Shown here piece by piece: positions 1-8,741 of a stretch of 64,000 nucleotides of DNA. The notes under the pieces are model-generated. The model searched no databases and was not told the origin of the DNA. It was given only the letters and a program-made list of their open reading frames with translations. Each line of letters opens with the position of its first letter. Position 1 is the first letter of the stretch. The position numbers were made by a program, and so were the translations under genes. Origin of the DNA: Spinactinospora alkalitolerans (GTDB taxonomy: Bacteria > Actinomycetota > Actinomycetes > Streptosporangiales > Streptosporangiaceae). The stretch lies in assembly GCF_013408795.1 (NCBI RefSeq), contig NZ_JACCCC010000001.1, positions 6,262,001-6,326,000 on the forward strand, in the 5' to 3' direction.

Positions 1-348
1 CTCTTCGGCGTACTGCCGGATCAGCTTGGTCTCGAACTTCACCTTCCGGCCGCCCGACACGGCTCCGGTCTCGCCCTTGCCCCCGATGAGGTTCCTCGGC
101 AGCCCTTCGCCGGTCACCGCCCTCAGGTAGAACTCGGCCTCCAGGTACTCCAGGTTCAGCGCGAAGTTCAGGACGGCTGCGTCGCTGGGCCCGTCGCTCG
201 ACGTGTCGGCCAGTGCGAAGCCGGGGACCAGGCTCGCGCCGGCCACCCCCAGCCCCGCCGCACCCGCCGCCGTGAAGAACCGGCGCCGGTCGAGGCCGTT
301 CTCGGCGCTGCGGTCGATCGCGTTCTTGATGAAGGAATTGTTGAACAC
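1..348 (-). CDS. Secreted ferritin-like domain protein (3' end cut off by the window)
   Basis: The reverse strand reads open from a GTG at 348 to the window edge (116 codons). Residues 22-47 form a twin-arginine signal (DRRRFF followed by an Ala/Gly-rich stretch ending ALADT), so the protein is probably exported folded. The mature start contains [17 protein letters not shown], the first helix signature of the ferritin_2 (PF13668) family of exported ferritin-like proteins. The Glu residues of that helix would be metal ligands if the four-helix fold is complete, which cannot be checked here. GAGGAAG lies just upstream of the GTG and supports this start. Physiological role is unknown for the family; oxidant or metal handling outside the cell is an inference. 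Confidence 0.75.
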   Translation of the reverse strand, partial: MFNNSFIKNAIDRSAENGLDRRRFFTAAGAAGLGVAGASLVPGFALADTSSDGPSDAAVLNFALNLEYLEAEFYLRAVTGEGLPRNLIGGKGETGAVSGGRKVKFETKLIRQYAEE

Positions 349-1042
349 GCTGCTTCCTCGGTGTCGATTCGTGCGGGAATTCCCGCAAACCAGTATTTCC
401 GCCCGTTTTCCGACTCGGCGTGAAACGTGCACCGCGAGACGGCGAGAAGCGCGTTCCAAGTGAGTGGAGCGGAAATCCCGGCCAATGATCACCCTCGGAG
501 CGTCCAATGTGAATTTCCGTCTCCTGTGTTTAATGTCACCCCATCCGCCAGGCCGTCGGCTACGAATTCGTATCTCGCGAAACGCGTTCTCCGCAGAGGG
601 CGACAGAGCCCCGAACAGGGAAAACCCGGCCCATTGCTGGGCGTTCCACGGGAGATCGCCCTCCGAACGGCATCGAAGCACAAACCACAGGCAAAGCCGG
701 ACCGGACGCATTGCGAGTTTCATTCCCTCTTCAGACGCTTCCCCACTAAAAACACGCTCATCCCCCCATCACCTCGGATAGCTTCTTAAATTCCTCAGAG
801 GCGCGTTTACGGGCCTCCGTACGGCGTCGCGCACACGAGGCTCCGGTACCGCCACGGAGGGAGATCCACGAAAAGCGGGGAATTCGCTCTGATCGCGCTC
901 GCGGTGCCGCTGAGCGTCATGGCGACCGCCGCGCCCGCCCACGCCGAAGACACGATGGGCCTGCGGGCGAGGGCGACCTCGATCCCAAGCGGCCCCGGCC
1001 CCGGCCCCGGCCCCGGCCCCGGGGCCGGGGCCGCCGGAGGTG
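349..1042. other. Gene-free stretch with a signal-peptide-like remnant
   Basis: No convincing gene. On the plus strand a frame without an ATG or GTG start, open from about 790 to 1074, reads like the start of an exported protein: a hydrophobic stretch ending ATAAPAHA, then a short tail with five Gly-Pro repeats. It looks like a decayed or start-less secreted peptide. The rest (349-790) is comparatively AT-rich and probably holds the promoter of the ferritin-like gene. Confidence 0.4.
991..1032. terminator. GGCCCC repeat with inverted GGGGCC copies
   Basis: Five GGCCCC units are followed at once by two GGGGCC units, so the sequence can fold into a very stable GC hairpin. It begins about 10 bp past the stop codon of the L,D-transpeptidase gene on the minus strand and is well placed to end its transcription, although no T-run follows. 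Confidence 0.45.
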
Positions 1043-1843
1043 TCACCGCACGATGACGGGGGTGCCGTGGTCGAGGCTGCCGTTCTCCCACAGCCAGTCC
1101 ATCGCGGCGATGCTCACCCTGGCGCAGCCGTGGGAGGCGGGGTAGGGCGGGACCGAGGAGTAGCCGTGGACGGCGATGCCGCCGTTGAAGTACTTGGGGC
1201 GGTACAGCGAGCCCAGCGGGCCGGGGTCCCAGGCGTCGACCTGGCGGAACACCGAGTACTCGCCGGTCGGGGTGACGGCGACCTGCTGCTGCCCGCGGGA
1301 CTCGTAGCTCTCCCCCGAACCGGTCGACGTGTTGAAGACCTGCCGCACCTCCCCGTCGGAGACCACGAGCAGCAGTTGGCGCTCCAGGTCGATCTCGACC
1401 ACGTCGCCCGACCCGCTGGTGGCGCTCGGCCGGACGCCCTCGTCGAGGGCCGCGCGCGTGTCGGGCCCGACCACGCCGTCGCGGCCGATGCCGGCCGCCT
1501 TCTGCGCGGCGTAGACGGCCTGGACGGTGAGGTCCTGGAACTCGCCGTCGGCCGGACCGACCCAGTAGCCGAGCTCCCGCAGCCGCTCCTGCAGTCGGAC
1601 CACCTCGGCCCCCGAGTCGCCCCGGTGCAGCAGGTCCGCGGCCTCGGCCCCGGGCCAGACGGCCGCGGCGGCGGGGGCCGAACGGGCGGTGGAGGCCGAA
1701 TGGGCCGCGGGGGCGTCCGCGGCCGGGGCGGTGCCGGCGTGCGCCGCGGCGCCGCCGTACCCGGCCGCCACGACCGCCGACAGCGCCAGCGTCGCCGCCC
1801 TCGCCGCGTACCTGGGGGGATTTCCGGATTCTCGAATAGCCAT
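1043..1843 (-). CDS. L,D-transpeptidase with peptidoglycan-binding domain
   Basis: Exported cell-wall enzyme (266 aa) predicted to form 3-3 cross-links in peptidoglycan or to anchor proteins to it. The N-terminus has a signal sequence (about residues 12-40, ending AHA) and an Ala/Pro-rich linker. Residues 70-130 match a PG_binding_1 module (GDSGAEVVRLQERLRELGYW). The C-terminal YkuD domain holds HGYSSVPPYPASHGC followed by ARVS, giving the catalytic His, Ser-His-Gly-Cys and the Cys nucleophile at about 240. The ATG at 1841-1843 is the first start in frame. It is divergent from the oxidoreductase gene. The length and domain order are usual for actinobacterial Ldt proteins carrying one peptidoglycan-binding module. 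Confidence 0.88.
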   Translation of the reverse strand: MAIRESGNPPRYAARAATLALSAVVAAGYGGAAAHAGTAPAADAPAAHSASTARSAPAAAAVWPGAEAADLLHRGDSGAEVVRLQERLRELGYWVGPADGEFQDLTVQAVYAAQKAAGIGRDGVVGPDTRAALDEGVRPSATSGSGDVVEIDLERQLLLVVSDGEVRQVFNTSTGSGESYESRGQQQVAVTPTGEYSVFRQVDAWDPGPLGSLYRPKYFNGGIAVHGYSSVPPYPASHGCARVSIAAMDWLWENGSLDHGTPVIVR

Positions 1844-2035
1844 ACGTGCTCTTTACCCGTCTTTGACATCGGCATTGGCGCTTTGCCGCCCCGGATGGCG
1901 GCGGGAGCGCACCACCTGCGCCTTCTCGGACGAGAAATCCGCGGATCGGGATTTCGCCGGAATCGCCCGGTCGGCGGCGGATGCGCGGCGCCGCATCCGG
2001 GCACAATGGCCACGGTCGAGAAAAGGAGCGAGGGC

Positions 2036-2965
2036 ATGGGCCTCAGGTTCGGGCTGTTGGGAACGGGGTACTGGGCGGCGGAGACGCAGGGCGCGGCGCT
2101 GGCCGGGCATCCCGGCATCACGTTCGCGGGGGTGTGGGGACGCGACGCCGCCAAGGCGGGGGCGCTCGCCGACCGCTACGGCGTCGGCGCCTACCGCGAT
2201 GTCGACGCCCTGCTCGCCGACGTCGACGCCGTGGCCGTCGCCTTGCCCCCCGACGTGCAGGCGGAGCTCGCGCTGCGCGCGGCGCGGGCGGGTCGGCACC
2301 TGCTGCTGGACAAGCCGGTGGCGCTGTCCGCCTCCGCCGCCGAACTGATCGCGGCCGAGACCGGGCGCAACGGCCTGGCGTCGATGGTGTTCTTCACCAA
2401 CCGGTTCTGCGACGACGTCGAGGCGTTCCTGCACGAGGCCGCCGAAGCGGGCGGCTGGGACGGCGTCCGGGCGACGCTGTTCGCGTCCGTCTTCCAACCG
2501 GGCAACCCCTACGGCGCCTCGCCGTGGCGCCGGGAGAAGGGCGGCCTGTGGGACATCGGGCCGCACGCCCTGTCCGTCATCCTCCCGGTGCTCGGCCCGG
2601 TGGAGGAGGTGGCGGCGGTCGAGGGGCCGCGCGGCACCGTGCACCTCCTCACCCGGCACAGTGGCGGCGCGGCCGGCACGCTCTCGCTGACCCTCGACGC
2701 CGCGCCGGCGGCGACCCGCCACGAGATCGCGTTCCACGGCAGCGGCGGCTGGGCCGCGGTCCCCAAGGGAGAGCGCACTCCCGTGGAGGCGTTCGGCGCG
2801 GCGATCGACCGGCTGGTGCGCGACGTGGACCGGGGCGTCACCGGCGACCCCTGCGACGTGCGGTTCGGCCGGGAGGTCGTGGACGTGCTCGCCGCGGCCG
2901 AGGCGGCGCTGCGGCGGCGCGGCACCGTCCGCGTCTCCGAGGTCACCGGGACGGACCCGGCCTGA
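2036..2965 (+). CDS. Gfo/Idh/MocA family NAD(P)-dependent oxidoreductase
   Basis: Cytosolic dehydrogenase of 309 aa acting on a sugar, inositol or related polyol; the substrate cannot be told. The N-terminus is a Rossmann fold with GLLGTGYWA, and LLLDKPVALS matches the conserved catalytic-lysine motif of the family (EKP in most members, DKP here). The C-terminal alpha/beta domain (about 125-300) carries the usual GGLWDIGPHAL segment. The ATG at 2036 is chosen because AAAAGGAGCG precedes it; the reading frame stays open far upstream but the extra sequence is low-complexity shadow coding. An ATG at 2006 in the same frame is a less likely start. It stands alone between the L,D-transpeptidase and GH64 genes. 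Confidence 0.85.
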   Translation: MGLRFGLLGTGYWAAETQGAALAGHPGITFAGVWGRDAAKAGALADRYGVGAYRDVDALLADVDAVAVALPPDVQAELALRAARAGRHLLLDKPVALSASAAELIAAETGRNGLASMVFFTNRFCDDVEAFLHEAAEAGGWDGVRATLFASVFQPGNPYGASPWRREKGGLWDIGPHALSVILPVLGPVEEVAAVEGPRGTVHLLTRHSGGAAGTLSLTLDAAPAATRHEIAFHGSGGWAAVPKGERTPVEAFGAAIDRLVRDVDRGVTGDPCDVRFGREVVDVLAAAEAALRRRGTVRVSEVTGTDPA

Positions 2966-3019
2966 GCCCTCTCCCGCCGACGTCGGCCGGGGGCTCCGGC
3001 GGTCGCACGCCGGGACCGG

Positions 3020-4204
3020 TCAGAACGGGGTCAACGTCACCTCGAGCGACGCGGGCGCGTGGTCCTGGATGTAGGAGGCGAAGCCGCCGACGTCGTCGAA
3101 GGCGAAGCCGTAGGCCCTGCCGTCCTCGGTGTTGTCGTGGAACACCTCGGCGTAGGTGTTGGTGACCGCGTGGCGGTAGAAGGCCGCCGGGTCGGTCGTG
3201 GGCTGCTCGGCCGAGTCGAGCAGGGTGGAGCGGTTGAAGGCCGCCCCGAGGACGGCGGCGACCGGGCCGGTGACGCCGTCGTTGGGGGCGGCCAGAGCGC
3301 CGTCGCAGAAGAACACGTCGCGGGTCGAGGGCTTGGCGATGGGCGCCACTCCCCCGTCGAAGAGGAGCCGGCCCGAGCCGTCCACGCGTCCGGTGAAGGT
3401 GCCGGCGTTCGTGGTGACCGACAGGTCGGTCGCCGCGTAGCGCGCCCACACCTCGTCGACGTAGGGGTCGTAGTAGGTGCCGGAGAAGAGACCGGCGTCG
3501 ACGCCGTGCCCCGGTGCGATCACGCGGAGCCGGTCGCCGACCACGAGCGGGGAGTGGTCGGCGTCGGCGGCGATGGCGTCGAAGACGGCGTCGCGGCCGC
3601 CCTCCTTCAGCGTTCCGGTGGTCTGCTCCTGCTCACCGGACAGCCGGATGGACAGCGGGACGCTGAACTGGTCCACCATGCTCGTGTTGCAGAACATGCC
3701 TGACGCGTTGTGGGTGAACTCGACCGTGTCGTGGAGGACGTCGTAGTTCGGGTCGGACTCCACCCAGCCGGCCGGGTACTGCAGCGCCGCGTCGCCGTTG
3801 CCGTCGGTGACGGCCTTGAAGCGGAGCTTGCCCCCCAGTGCGAAGTAGACGCGGCCCGACATGAAGGGCAGCGAGAGTCCGGCGCCGACCTCGTCGAGCG
3901 GGATGGAGTAGTCGGTGAAGCCGCCGTCGACGTTGTCGGCCTCCTTGACCGGCGTCAGCGTCCCGTCGGGGGTGACGTAGGACTGCCGGCCCGTCTCCAG
4001 GTCGGTGCCGACGATGTAGACGCGCACCGCGCTGTCGGCGTGGGCGCCGCTGTTGTTGACGATGGTCATCGGGAGCGCTCCCGCCGATGCGGAGCCTCCC
4101 GTGAGGCTCGCGGTCGACGGCCGCCCGCACCCGGCGGCCCCGAGCAGAGGGGCGCCGACGGCGGCCAGTGCCGCACCGCCGAGGAAGGACCTTCGTTTCA
4201 TCAT
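3020..4204 (-). CDS. GH64-type beta-1,3-glucanase, exported
   Basis: Predicted endo-beta-1,3-glucanase (394 aa) of glycoside hydrolase family 64, the laminaripentaose-releasing thaumatin-like family, secreted to degrade fungal or algal glucan. The N-terminus KRRSFLGGAALAAVGAPLL is a twin-arginine signal and is followed by a Gly-Cys that could be a lipid-modified cysteine, although the -3 residue is Ala. The family core is visible: YFALGGKL, HDTVEFTH with the candidate catalytic Glu, SMVDQFSVPL with the candidate catalytic Asp, and FFCDGAL. No carbohydrate-binding module follows. Start 4204 has GAGGAAC seven bases upstream; the next codon (4201) is also ATG. The intergenic segment 4205-4403 contains GTTAAC-rich sequence that may hold an operator. 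Confidence 0.82.
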   Translation of the reverse strand: MMKRRSFLGGAALAAVGAPLLGAAGCGRPSTASLTGGSASAGALPMTIVNNSGAHADSAVRVYIVGTDLETGRQSYVTPDGTLTPVKEADNVDGGFTDYSIPLDEVGAGLSLPFMSGRVYFALGGKLRFKAVTDGNGDAALQYPAGWVESDPNYDVLHDTVEFTHNASGMFCNTSMVDQFSVPLSIRLSGEQEQTTGTLKEGGRDAVFDAIAADADHSPLVVGDRLRVIAPGHGVDAGLFSGTYYDPYVDEVWARYAATDLSVTTNAGTFTGRVDGSGRLLFDGGVAPIAKPSTRDVFFCDGALAAPNDGVTGPVAAVLGAAFNRSTLLDSAEQPTTDPAAFYRHAVTNTYAEVFHDNTEDGRAYGFAFDDVGGFASYIQDHAPASLEVTLTPF

Positions 4205-4403
4205 TCGAGGTTCCTCACATAGGGGTCGGAAGTGGGGAACCAATCTGGCGATCCGGCGAGACGAACGTCAACCCTGAGTGATGAGTACACGACGTTAAGG
4301 CAGCATCCTTACTGGTAACAAAGTTAACAGGTGATGCAGATCACACTTCTGGAATCCCTGGAGTCGAGGCCTCCCTCCTCCCCGGGGGCCGAGGTCGCTC
4401 GCC

Positions 4404-5972
4404 TCATCCGGCGTCGAGGCGCCGCCACGTGCGGCGGATCAGGACGGCGGCGGTCGCCGCCGTGACGAGCGTGCCGACGGCGAGCGACACCAGGGGGTGC
4501 GGGCCCGCGTCGGAGTACCCGGGCAGGGCGAGGACCGGCCACGCCGGGGAGAGCGCCAGCAGCGGCCACCACCAGCCGCCGGGCAGGACCCACATCGCGA
4601 CGGGCACCAGGACCAGCACGGCCCCGGCACCCTTCACCACCACCAGCGCCTCGACCTTGTTGCCGGCCAGCGCGGTCATCGCGAGGAGCAGCACCGGCGC
4701 CTGGAGCGACGCGAGCAGGACCGCCGCCGCCAGGTCCGCCGGGTCGGCCGCACCCGCCATCGCGCTGATCGGCAGTGCGGCGGCGAGCCCGGCCAGGGTG
4801 GCGAGCGCGGTCACGAGCATCCGGTAGCCGAAGTAGGCCCCCAACGAGAGCGGGGAGACCCGCAGCGCCGGCAGCACGTGCTCGTCGATGTCCTCGACGG
4901 CGCGCAGCCCGCCCGCGACCCCGAACATCATCGGCACGTGCAGCAGGACGAACGCGGCGAGGGCCGCCGGCGTGTGCGGGGCCAGGTCGAACCCGTAGGA
5001 GGAGCGCACGTGCTCGACGGCGGGCGGATAGCCGAACCGGAGCGCGACCGCCAGCAGCGCCGGGGCGAGCAGGAGGACGAGGAGCATCGGGTCGCGGCCG
5101 ACGCCGAGCAGGTCGACGCGGGCGAACCGCAGGACCGGCGGCATCGCGCCGGTCCGCGCCGCGGCACCCGGTCCGGCGGCGCCCCGCCCGACCGCGGCCG
5201 AAGGGCGGCCGGGCCGGGCAAGGGCCCGGACTCTTGCCCGGCCCGGCCGGGGGGCCGCGGCGGCGCCGGACTCGATCGCCCGGTGGGCCGCGACGGCGCC
5301 GGCCGCGATCCACAGCAGCGCGTAGCCCAGCCCCAGGGCCACGAGCGCGGGCCCCGCCTCGACCGATCCGGGCCGCACGCCCAGCCGGATCAGGTCGGCG
5401 CCGACCGTGGTCGGCACCGCGTACATGACCGGATGCTCGACCACTCCGGACGCGTGCAGCATCGGCACCGCGATCAGCGGCACCAGCGCCGGCGGCATCG
5501 CCAGCAGGAACCCCTGCAGGGTGCGGGCGCGCGCGCCGATCGCCAGGCACAGGGTGAGCAGCAGCAGCGACGTCACCGCGACGCCGAGCAGGACCGGGGC
5601 GAGCGCCCGCGCGACCTCGTCGAGCCGGCCGCGCAGCGCGGCGGCCGGCATCGGGGCGGCGATGGCCAGGGACAGCGCGACGAGCACGATCAGCCGCGCG
5701 GCGACGGACTCGCCCGTGCGCAGCGGAGTGGCGGTGAGCGCGGCGCGCGTGCCCTCGCCGCGTTCGAACAGCAGCAGCGCGACGACGAGCAGAGCGCCGA
5801 ACCCGGCGGTGTCGAGGAACAGCAGGTACGGGGCGAGCACCCGGGCGCCCTCCGCGGGGACGGCCAGCAGCACCAGCGTCCACAGCAGGGCGAGCGCACC
5901 GGCGGCGGCCACGATCCCGTAGCGCCATTCGACCCGCGCCTCCAGGGCGACGGCGGCCGGCAGCCTGCTCAC
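4404..5972 (-). CDS. ABC-2 type exporter permease, double-length
   Basis: Integral membrane protein of 522 aa, predicted to form the channel of the exporter powered by the ATPase encoded just upstream. About twelve hydrophobic segments fall in two blocks, roughly residues 20-245 and 290-515, separated by a Pro/Arg/Ala-rich cytosolic linker (about 235-280). This looks like two six-helix ABC-2 permease halves fused in one chain, as in fluoroquinolone-type exporters. It overlaps the ATPase stop by four bases (ATGA), so the two are translationally coupled. The cargo is unknown; the adjoining TetR repressor suggests a toxic small molecule. Confidence 0.82.
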   Translation of the reverse strand: MSRLPAAVALEARVEWRYGIVAAAGALALLWTLVLLAVPAEGARVLAPYLLFLDTAGFGALLVVALLLFERGEGTRAALTATPLRTGESVAARLIVLVALSLAIAAPMPAAALRGRLDEVARALAPVLLGVAVTSLLLLTLCLAIGARARTLQGFLLAMPPALVPLIAVPMLHASGVVEHPVMYAVPTTVGADLIRLGVRPGSVEAGPALVALGLGYALLWIAAGAVAAHRAIESGAAAAPRPGRARVRALARPGRPSAAVGRGAAGPGAAARTGAMPPVLRFARVDLLGVGRDPMLLVLLLAPALLAVALRFGYPPAVEHVRSSYGFDLAPHTPAALAAFVLLHVPMMFGVAGGLRAVEDIDEHVLPALRVSPLSLGAYFGYRMLVTALATLAGLAAALPISAMAGAADPADLAAAVLLASLQAPVLLLAMTALAGNKVEALVVVKGAGAVLVLVPVAMWVLPGGWWWPLLALSPAWPVLALPGYSDAGPHPLVSLAVGTLVTAATAAVLIRRTWRRLDAG

Positions 5973-6832
5973 AGCGTCTCCCTGGTGACGGTGGCGAACA
6001 CGTCGTCCAGCGACGCCTCCCGGGTGTGCAGCGTCTCGACGGCCCCCGCGCGCAGGAGCCGGGTGAGCTCGGGGTCGTCGGCCAGCGCGCCGATCCGGAG
6101 CTCGCGCCGCACCCGGCGCCCGTCGCTGCGGTACTCCACCACGACACCGGACCGGCCGTGGCGCAGTTTGAACCCGCGGGGCGTGTCGACGGCGGCGATG
6201 CGTCCCCCGGTGACGAAGGCCACCCGGTCGCAGAGGAGGTCGGCGGTGGCCATGTCGTGGGTGGTGAGGAAGACCGTTCCCCCGTTGTCGGCGACACCGC
6301 GGATCACGCCGCGCAGCATGGCCGCCCGCACGGGGTCCTGCCCGGAGGTCGGCTCGTCCAGGAACAGCAGTTCCGGGCGGTTGACCATCGCCCTGGCCAG
6401 GTTGAGGCGCATGCGCATGCCCTTGGAGAAGGTGCCGACCCGCTGATCGGCGGCGTGGCCGAGGTCGACGGCGCGCAGCAGTTCGTCGGGGTCGGCGACC
6501 GGCCCGCGGTACAGGGACGCGAAGGCGGCGAGGTTCTCGCGCGCGGTGAGCCTGGTGAACTCGGCGGGCAGCTCGAATCCGACGCCGACGCGCTCGAAGT
6601 AGCCGCCGCCCCAGTCCTTCAGCGGGCGCCCCAGGACGCTGACGGCACCCTCGTAGCGGCGCAGCAGCCGGGTGAGGACGCGCTGGGTGGTCGTCTTGCC
6701 GGCACCGCTCGGACCGAGGAACCCGAAGATCTCCCCCCGCCCGACGGTGAAGGACATGGCGTCGACGGCGGGGGCCGCGGCGCCGGCGTAGTGCACTCGC
6801 AGGTCCTGGACCGCGATGACCGGGTCGGTCAT
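5969..6832 (-). CDS. ABC exporter ATP-binding protein
   Basis: Cytosolic ATPase (287 aa) energising the neighbouring permease. Walker A is GPSGAGKTTT (about residue 42), the signature is FSKGMRMRLNLARA, Walker B is LLFLDEPTSG, and a switch His follows (TTHD). The C-terminal tail of about 80 aa resembles that of drug-export ATPases such as DrrA. The frame is open further upstream, but the ATG at 6832 starts the conserved sequence MTDPVIAVQDL and is preferred. The gene lies 76 bp downstream of the TetR gene and overlaps the permease, forming a TetR-ATPase-permease operon. Confidence 0.88.
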   Translation of the reverse strand: MTDPVIAVQDLRVHYAGAAAPAVDAMSFTVGRGEIFGFLGPSGAGKTTTQRVLTRLLRRYEGAVSVLGRPLKDWGGGYFERVGVGFELPAEFTRLTARENLAAFASLYRGPVADPDELLRAVDLGHAADQRVGTFSKGMRMRLNLARAMVNRPELLFLDEPTSGQDPVRAAMLRGVIRGVADNGGTVFLTTHDMATADLLCDRVAFVTGGRIAAVDTPRGFKLRHGRSGVVVEYRSDGRRVRRELRIGALADDPELTRLLRAGAVETLHTREASLDDVFATVTRETL

Positions 6833-6908
6833 GTTCGGCGTCCTCTCCTGGGCGTTTCGTTCAAGGTCGGGGTGGGGACCGAGGGTCGGCGGGTCGGCCG
6901 CCGGGGCG

Positions 6909-7520
6909 TCAGGGCGCAGGCTCGCCACCCGAGCCGGTGCGCAGCGCGTCGAACGCTCGCTCGACGAGCTCAGGGAGCTCCGAGGCGCCGTTCTCCTCGA
7001 CCCATGCGGTGATGGCGGTGGCCAGGGCCGCCGAGCAGGCCGCGGCCACCACCCGCACCCGCAGAGGCGGGTCGTGCGCCGAATCGGACCGGCACAGTCC
7101 GCGCTCGAACGCCTTCTGGGACGCGGCGAGGTTCTCCGAGATGCGGGCGCGCAGGGCGGGCGTCGTCAGCAGCAGCCGGGAGCGCAGGAAGAGGGCCTCG
7201 CGGTTGCCGGGGTAGACCTGTTCGAACCCGATCCCGACCGCCGCGCGGATCCGCTCCATCGGAGGCTCGCTCTCCGGCCTCGCGCGGATCAGCTCCTCCA
7301 GCATCGGGTCGTAGTCGTCGCTGAGGACGACGTCCTCCTTGGTGGGGAAGTGGCGGAAGAACGTCATGTGCGAGACGCCGGACGCCTCGGCGATCTGGGC
7401 GACGGTGGTGTTCTCGTACCCCTGCGCGAGGAAGAGCTCGAACGCCGCCTCCTGCATCGCCTGCCGCGTCTCCGCCTTCCTCCGCGCCCGCCGGTCCACG
7501 TTCCCCCGCCTCCACCGCAC
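6909..7520 (-). CDS. TetR family regulator of the ABC exporter
   Basis: Repressor of 203 aa. Residues 12-60 hold a TetR helix-turn-helix (FELFLAQGYENTTVAQIAEA, then GVSHMTFFRHFPTKEDVV). The C-terminal ligand domain (about 70-195) is of the acyl-type often seen beside exporters. It is the first gene of the TetR-ATPase-permease operon, and a palindrome of TetR-operator form lies 12 bp upstream of its start codon, so autorepression with control of the exporter is likely. The ligand cannot be inferred. Confidence 0.87.
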   Translation of the reverse strand: MRWRRGNVDRRARRKAETRQAMQEAAFELFLAQGYENTTVAQIAEASGVSHMTFFRHFPTKEDVVLSDDYDPMLEELIRARPESEPPMERIRAAVGIGFEQVYPGNREALFLRSRLLLTTPALRARISENLAASQKAFERGLCRSDSAHDPPLRVRVVAAACSAALATAITAWVEENGASELPELVERAFDALRTGSGGEPAP

Positions 7521-7531
7521 CGCCGAAGTAG

Positions 7532-7548
7532 ATGTTAGTTAATAACAT
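7532..7548. promoter_or_regulatory. Candidate TetR operator
   Basis: ATGTTA and TAACAT form a perfect inverted repeat separated by five bases. It lies immediately upstream of the TetR start in an AT-rich patch that stands out from the surrounding high-GC DNA, as expected for a promoter-overlapping operator. Confidence 0.6.
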
Positions 7549-7689
7549 TACCTCGTCGACGCGGCCGCCGCCGTGGGGATCGCGCCGTCGACGTCGCCGG
7601 AGGAGCGGGAGGCGGGGGCGCGAGGGGCGCGACGCGGTCGCCGCGCCGTCGGCCACGTCCTCTCGCGGCCGACGGCGCGGTCCGCGGGT

Positions 7690-8220
7690 TCACGGAATCG
7701 GACCGCTGCCGACGCGGGCCATGGTCACGCGGTCGGCGTCCATGAGGCGCCGGACCAGCTCCGGGTCGTAATCGGCGAATCCGGCCTCGTTGAGGATGCG
7801 CATGTCGGTGGGGTGCGGCAGGATCTCGCTGGGGTGGACCTGACCGATGTCGCTCACCTCCATCGGGTCGAGGACGAAGTCCGCCGGGACGACGCACGGT
7901 TCGAGGGCGCGGTAGACGTGCACCCGGAACCCGTAGGGCTCCCCGCCCTCCTCGGCGCGCCCGCGGATGTCGTAGACGCCGACGGGCACGAGTTCGCCGA
8001 CGGCGACGCCGGCCTCCTCGGCCGCCTCCCGCCGCGCGGCCTGCTCGGCGCTCTCGCCGGGGCCGATGCGCCCTCCCGGCAGCAGCCAGTGCCCCGCGTA
8101 GGCGCCGCGGTTCTGCAGCACGAACGTCACGCTCGCCTCCGGTCCGGGGACGATGGCCACGGCGGCCATGATCAGATCGTTCTCGATCGGCTGGTTCGAG
8201 GCGTCGGAGGCGGTCGTCAT
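7690..8220 (-). CDS. Nudix hydrolase
   Basis: Cytosolic pyrophosphohydrolase of 176 aa. The Nudix box is intact: GGRIGPGESAEQAARREAAEEAGV spans about residues 48-71, with the REAAEE metal-binding core. The substrate cannot be predicted; nucleotide sugars, oxidised nucleotides or NADH are usual. The ATG at 8220 is used because it starts the conserved domain; the open frame upstream is low-complexity sequence. It is divergent from the GNAT gene, and the two start codons are 113 bp apart. Confidence 0.85.
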   Translation of the reverse strand: MTTASDASNQPIENDLIMAAVAIVPGPEASVTFVLQNRGAYAGHWLLPGGRIGPGESAEQAARREAAEEAGVAVGELVPVGVYDIRGRAEEGGEPYGFRVHVYRALEPCVVPADFVLDPMEVSDIGQVHPSEILPHPTDMRILNEAGFADYDPELVRRLMDADRVTMARVGSGPIP

Positions 8221-8333
8221 GGGGGGCGTCCTTAGGGGTCGGTCGGCGGGGCCGGTCGGGCGGGCCGAGTCGGTCGGTGGTCTCCTGAATCGTGCGGTGG
8301 CGCCGGGCGGGGAGCCGTGCGAGGCTGTCCGGC

Positions 8334-8741
8334 ATGACCGGACACCAGCATGACGGGGTTGTCCTCGCGGTGCGGCCCGCACTCGGCAACGCGGAGCTCA
8401 ACGACCTCTTCGGCGCCTCGTGGCCCGAGCACCGCGAGACCGACTTCCGCCCGGTGCTGGAGCACAGCCTGGCCTGGGTCGGCGCCCGCCGCGACGACCG
8501 GCTCACGGGTTACGTCAACGTCGCCTGGGACGGCGGTGCGCACGCCTTCGTCCTCGACGTCACGGTGCACCCGGACGAGCGGGGACGCGGCCTGGGACGG
8601 CGCCTGGTGGCGCGGGCCGCCGACCTCGCCCGAGAGGCCGGGGCGGCATGGCTGCACGTCGACTACGAACCGCACCTCGCCTCGTTCTACGCGGGCTGCG
8701 GATTCCGGCCGACGGCGGCCGGGCTGCTGCGCCTGGCCTGA
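8334..8741 (+). CDS. GNAT family N-acetyltransferase
   Basis: Cytosolic acetyltransferase of 135 aa. Motif A for acetyl-CoA is clear: VHPDERGRGLGRRLV, about residues 78-92. The C-terminal FYAGCGFRPT is the usual GNAT beta-strand and Tyr region. The acceptor is unknown. The ATG at 8334 is the first start giving a normal GNAT N-terminus; no strong ribosome binding site is seen. It is divergent from the Nudix gene. Confidence 0.85.
   Translation: MTGHQHDGVVLAVRPALGNAELNDLFGASWPEHRETDFRPVLEHSLAWVGARRDDRLTGYVNVAWDGGAHAFVLDVTVHPDERGRGLGRRLVARAADLAREAGAAWLHVDYEPHLASFYAGCGFRPTAAGLLRLA

Noticed and set aside
1040-3165. Very long frames on both strands over the L,D-transpeptidase and oxidoreductase genes
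   Set aside because: They are Arg/Ala/Gly-rich shadows of the real genes, without domains, and arise from high-GC codon use.
4497-6446. 649-codon plus-strand frame opposite the ABC transporter genes
   Set aside because: Composition is low-complexity (Gln/Arg/Gly/Asp) and it mirrors the permease and ATPase, which have clear motifs on the minus strand.
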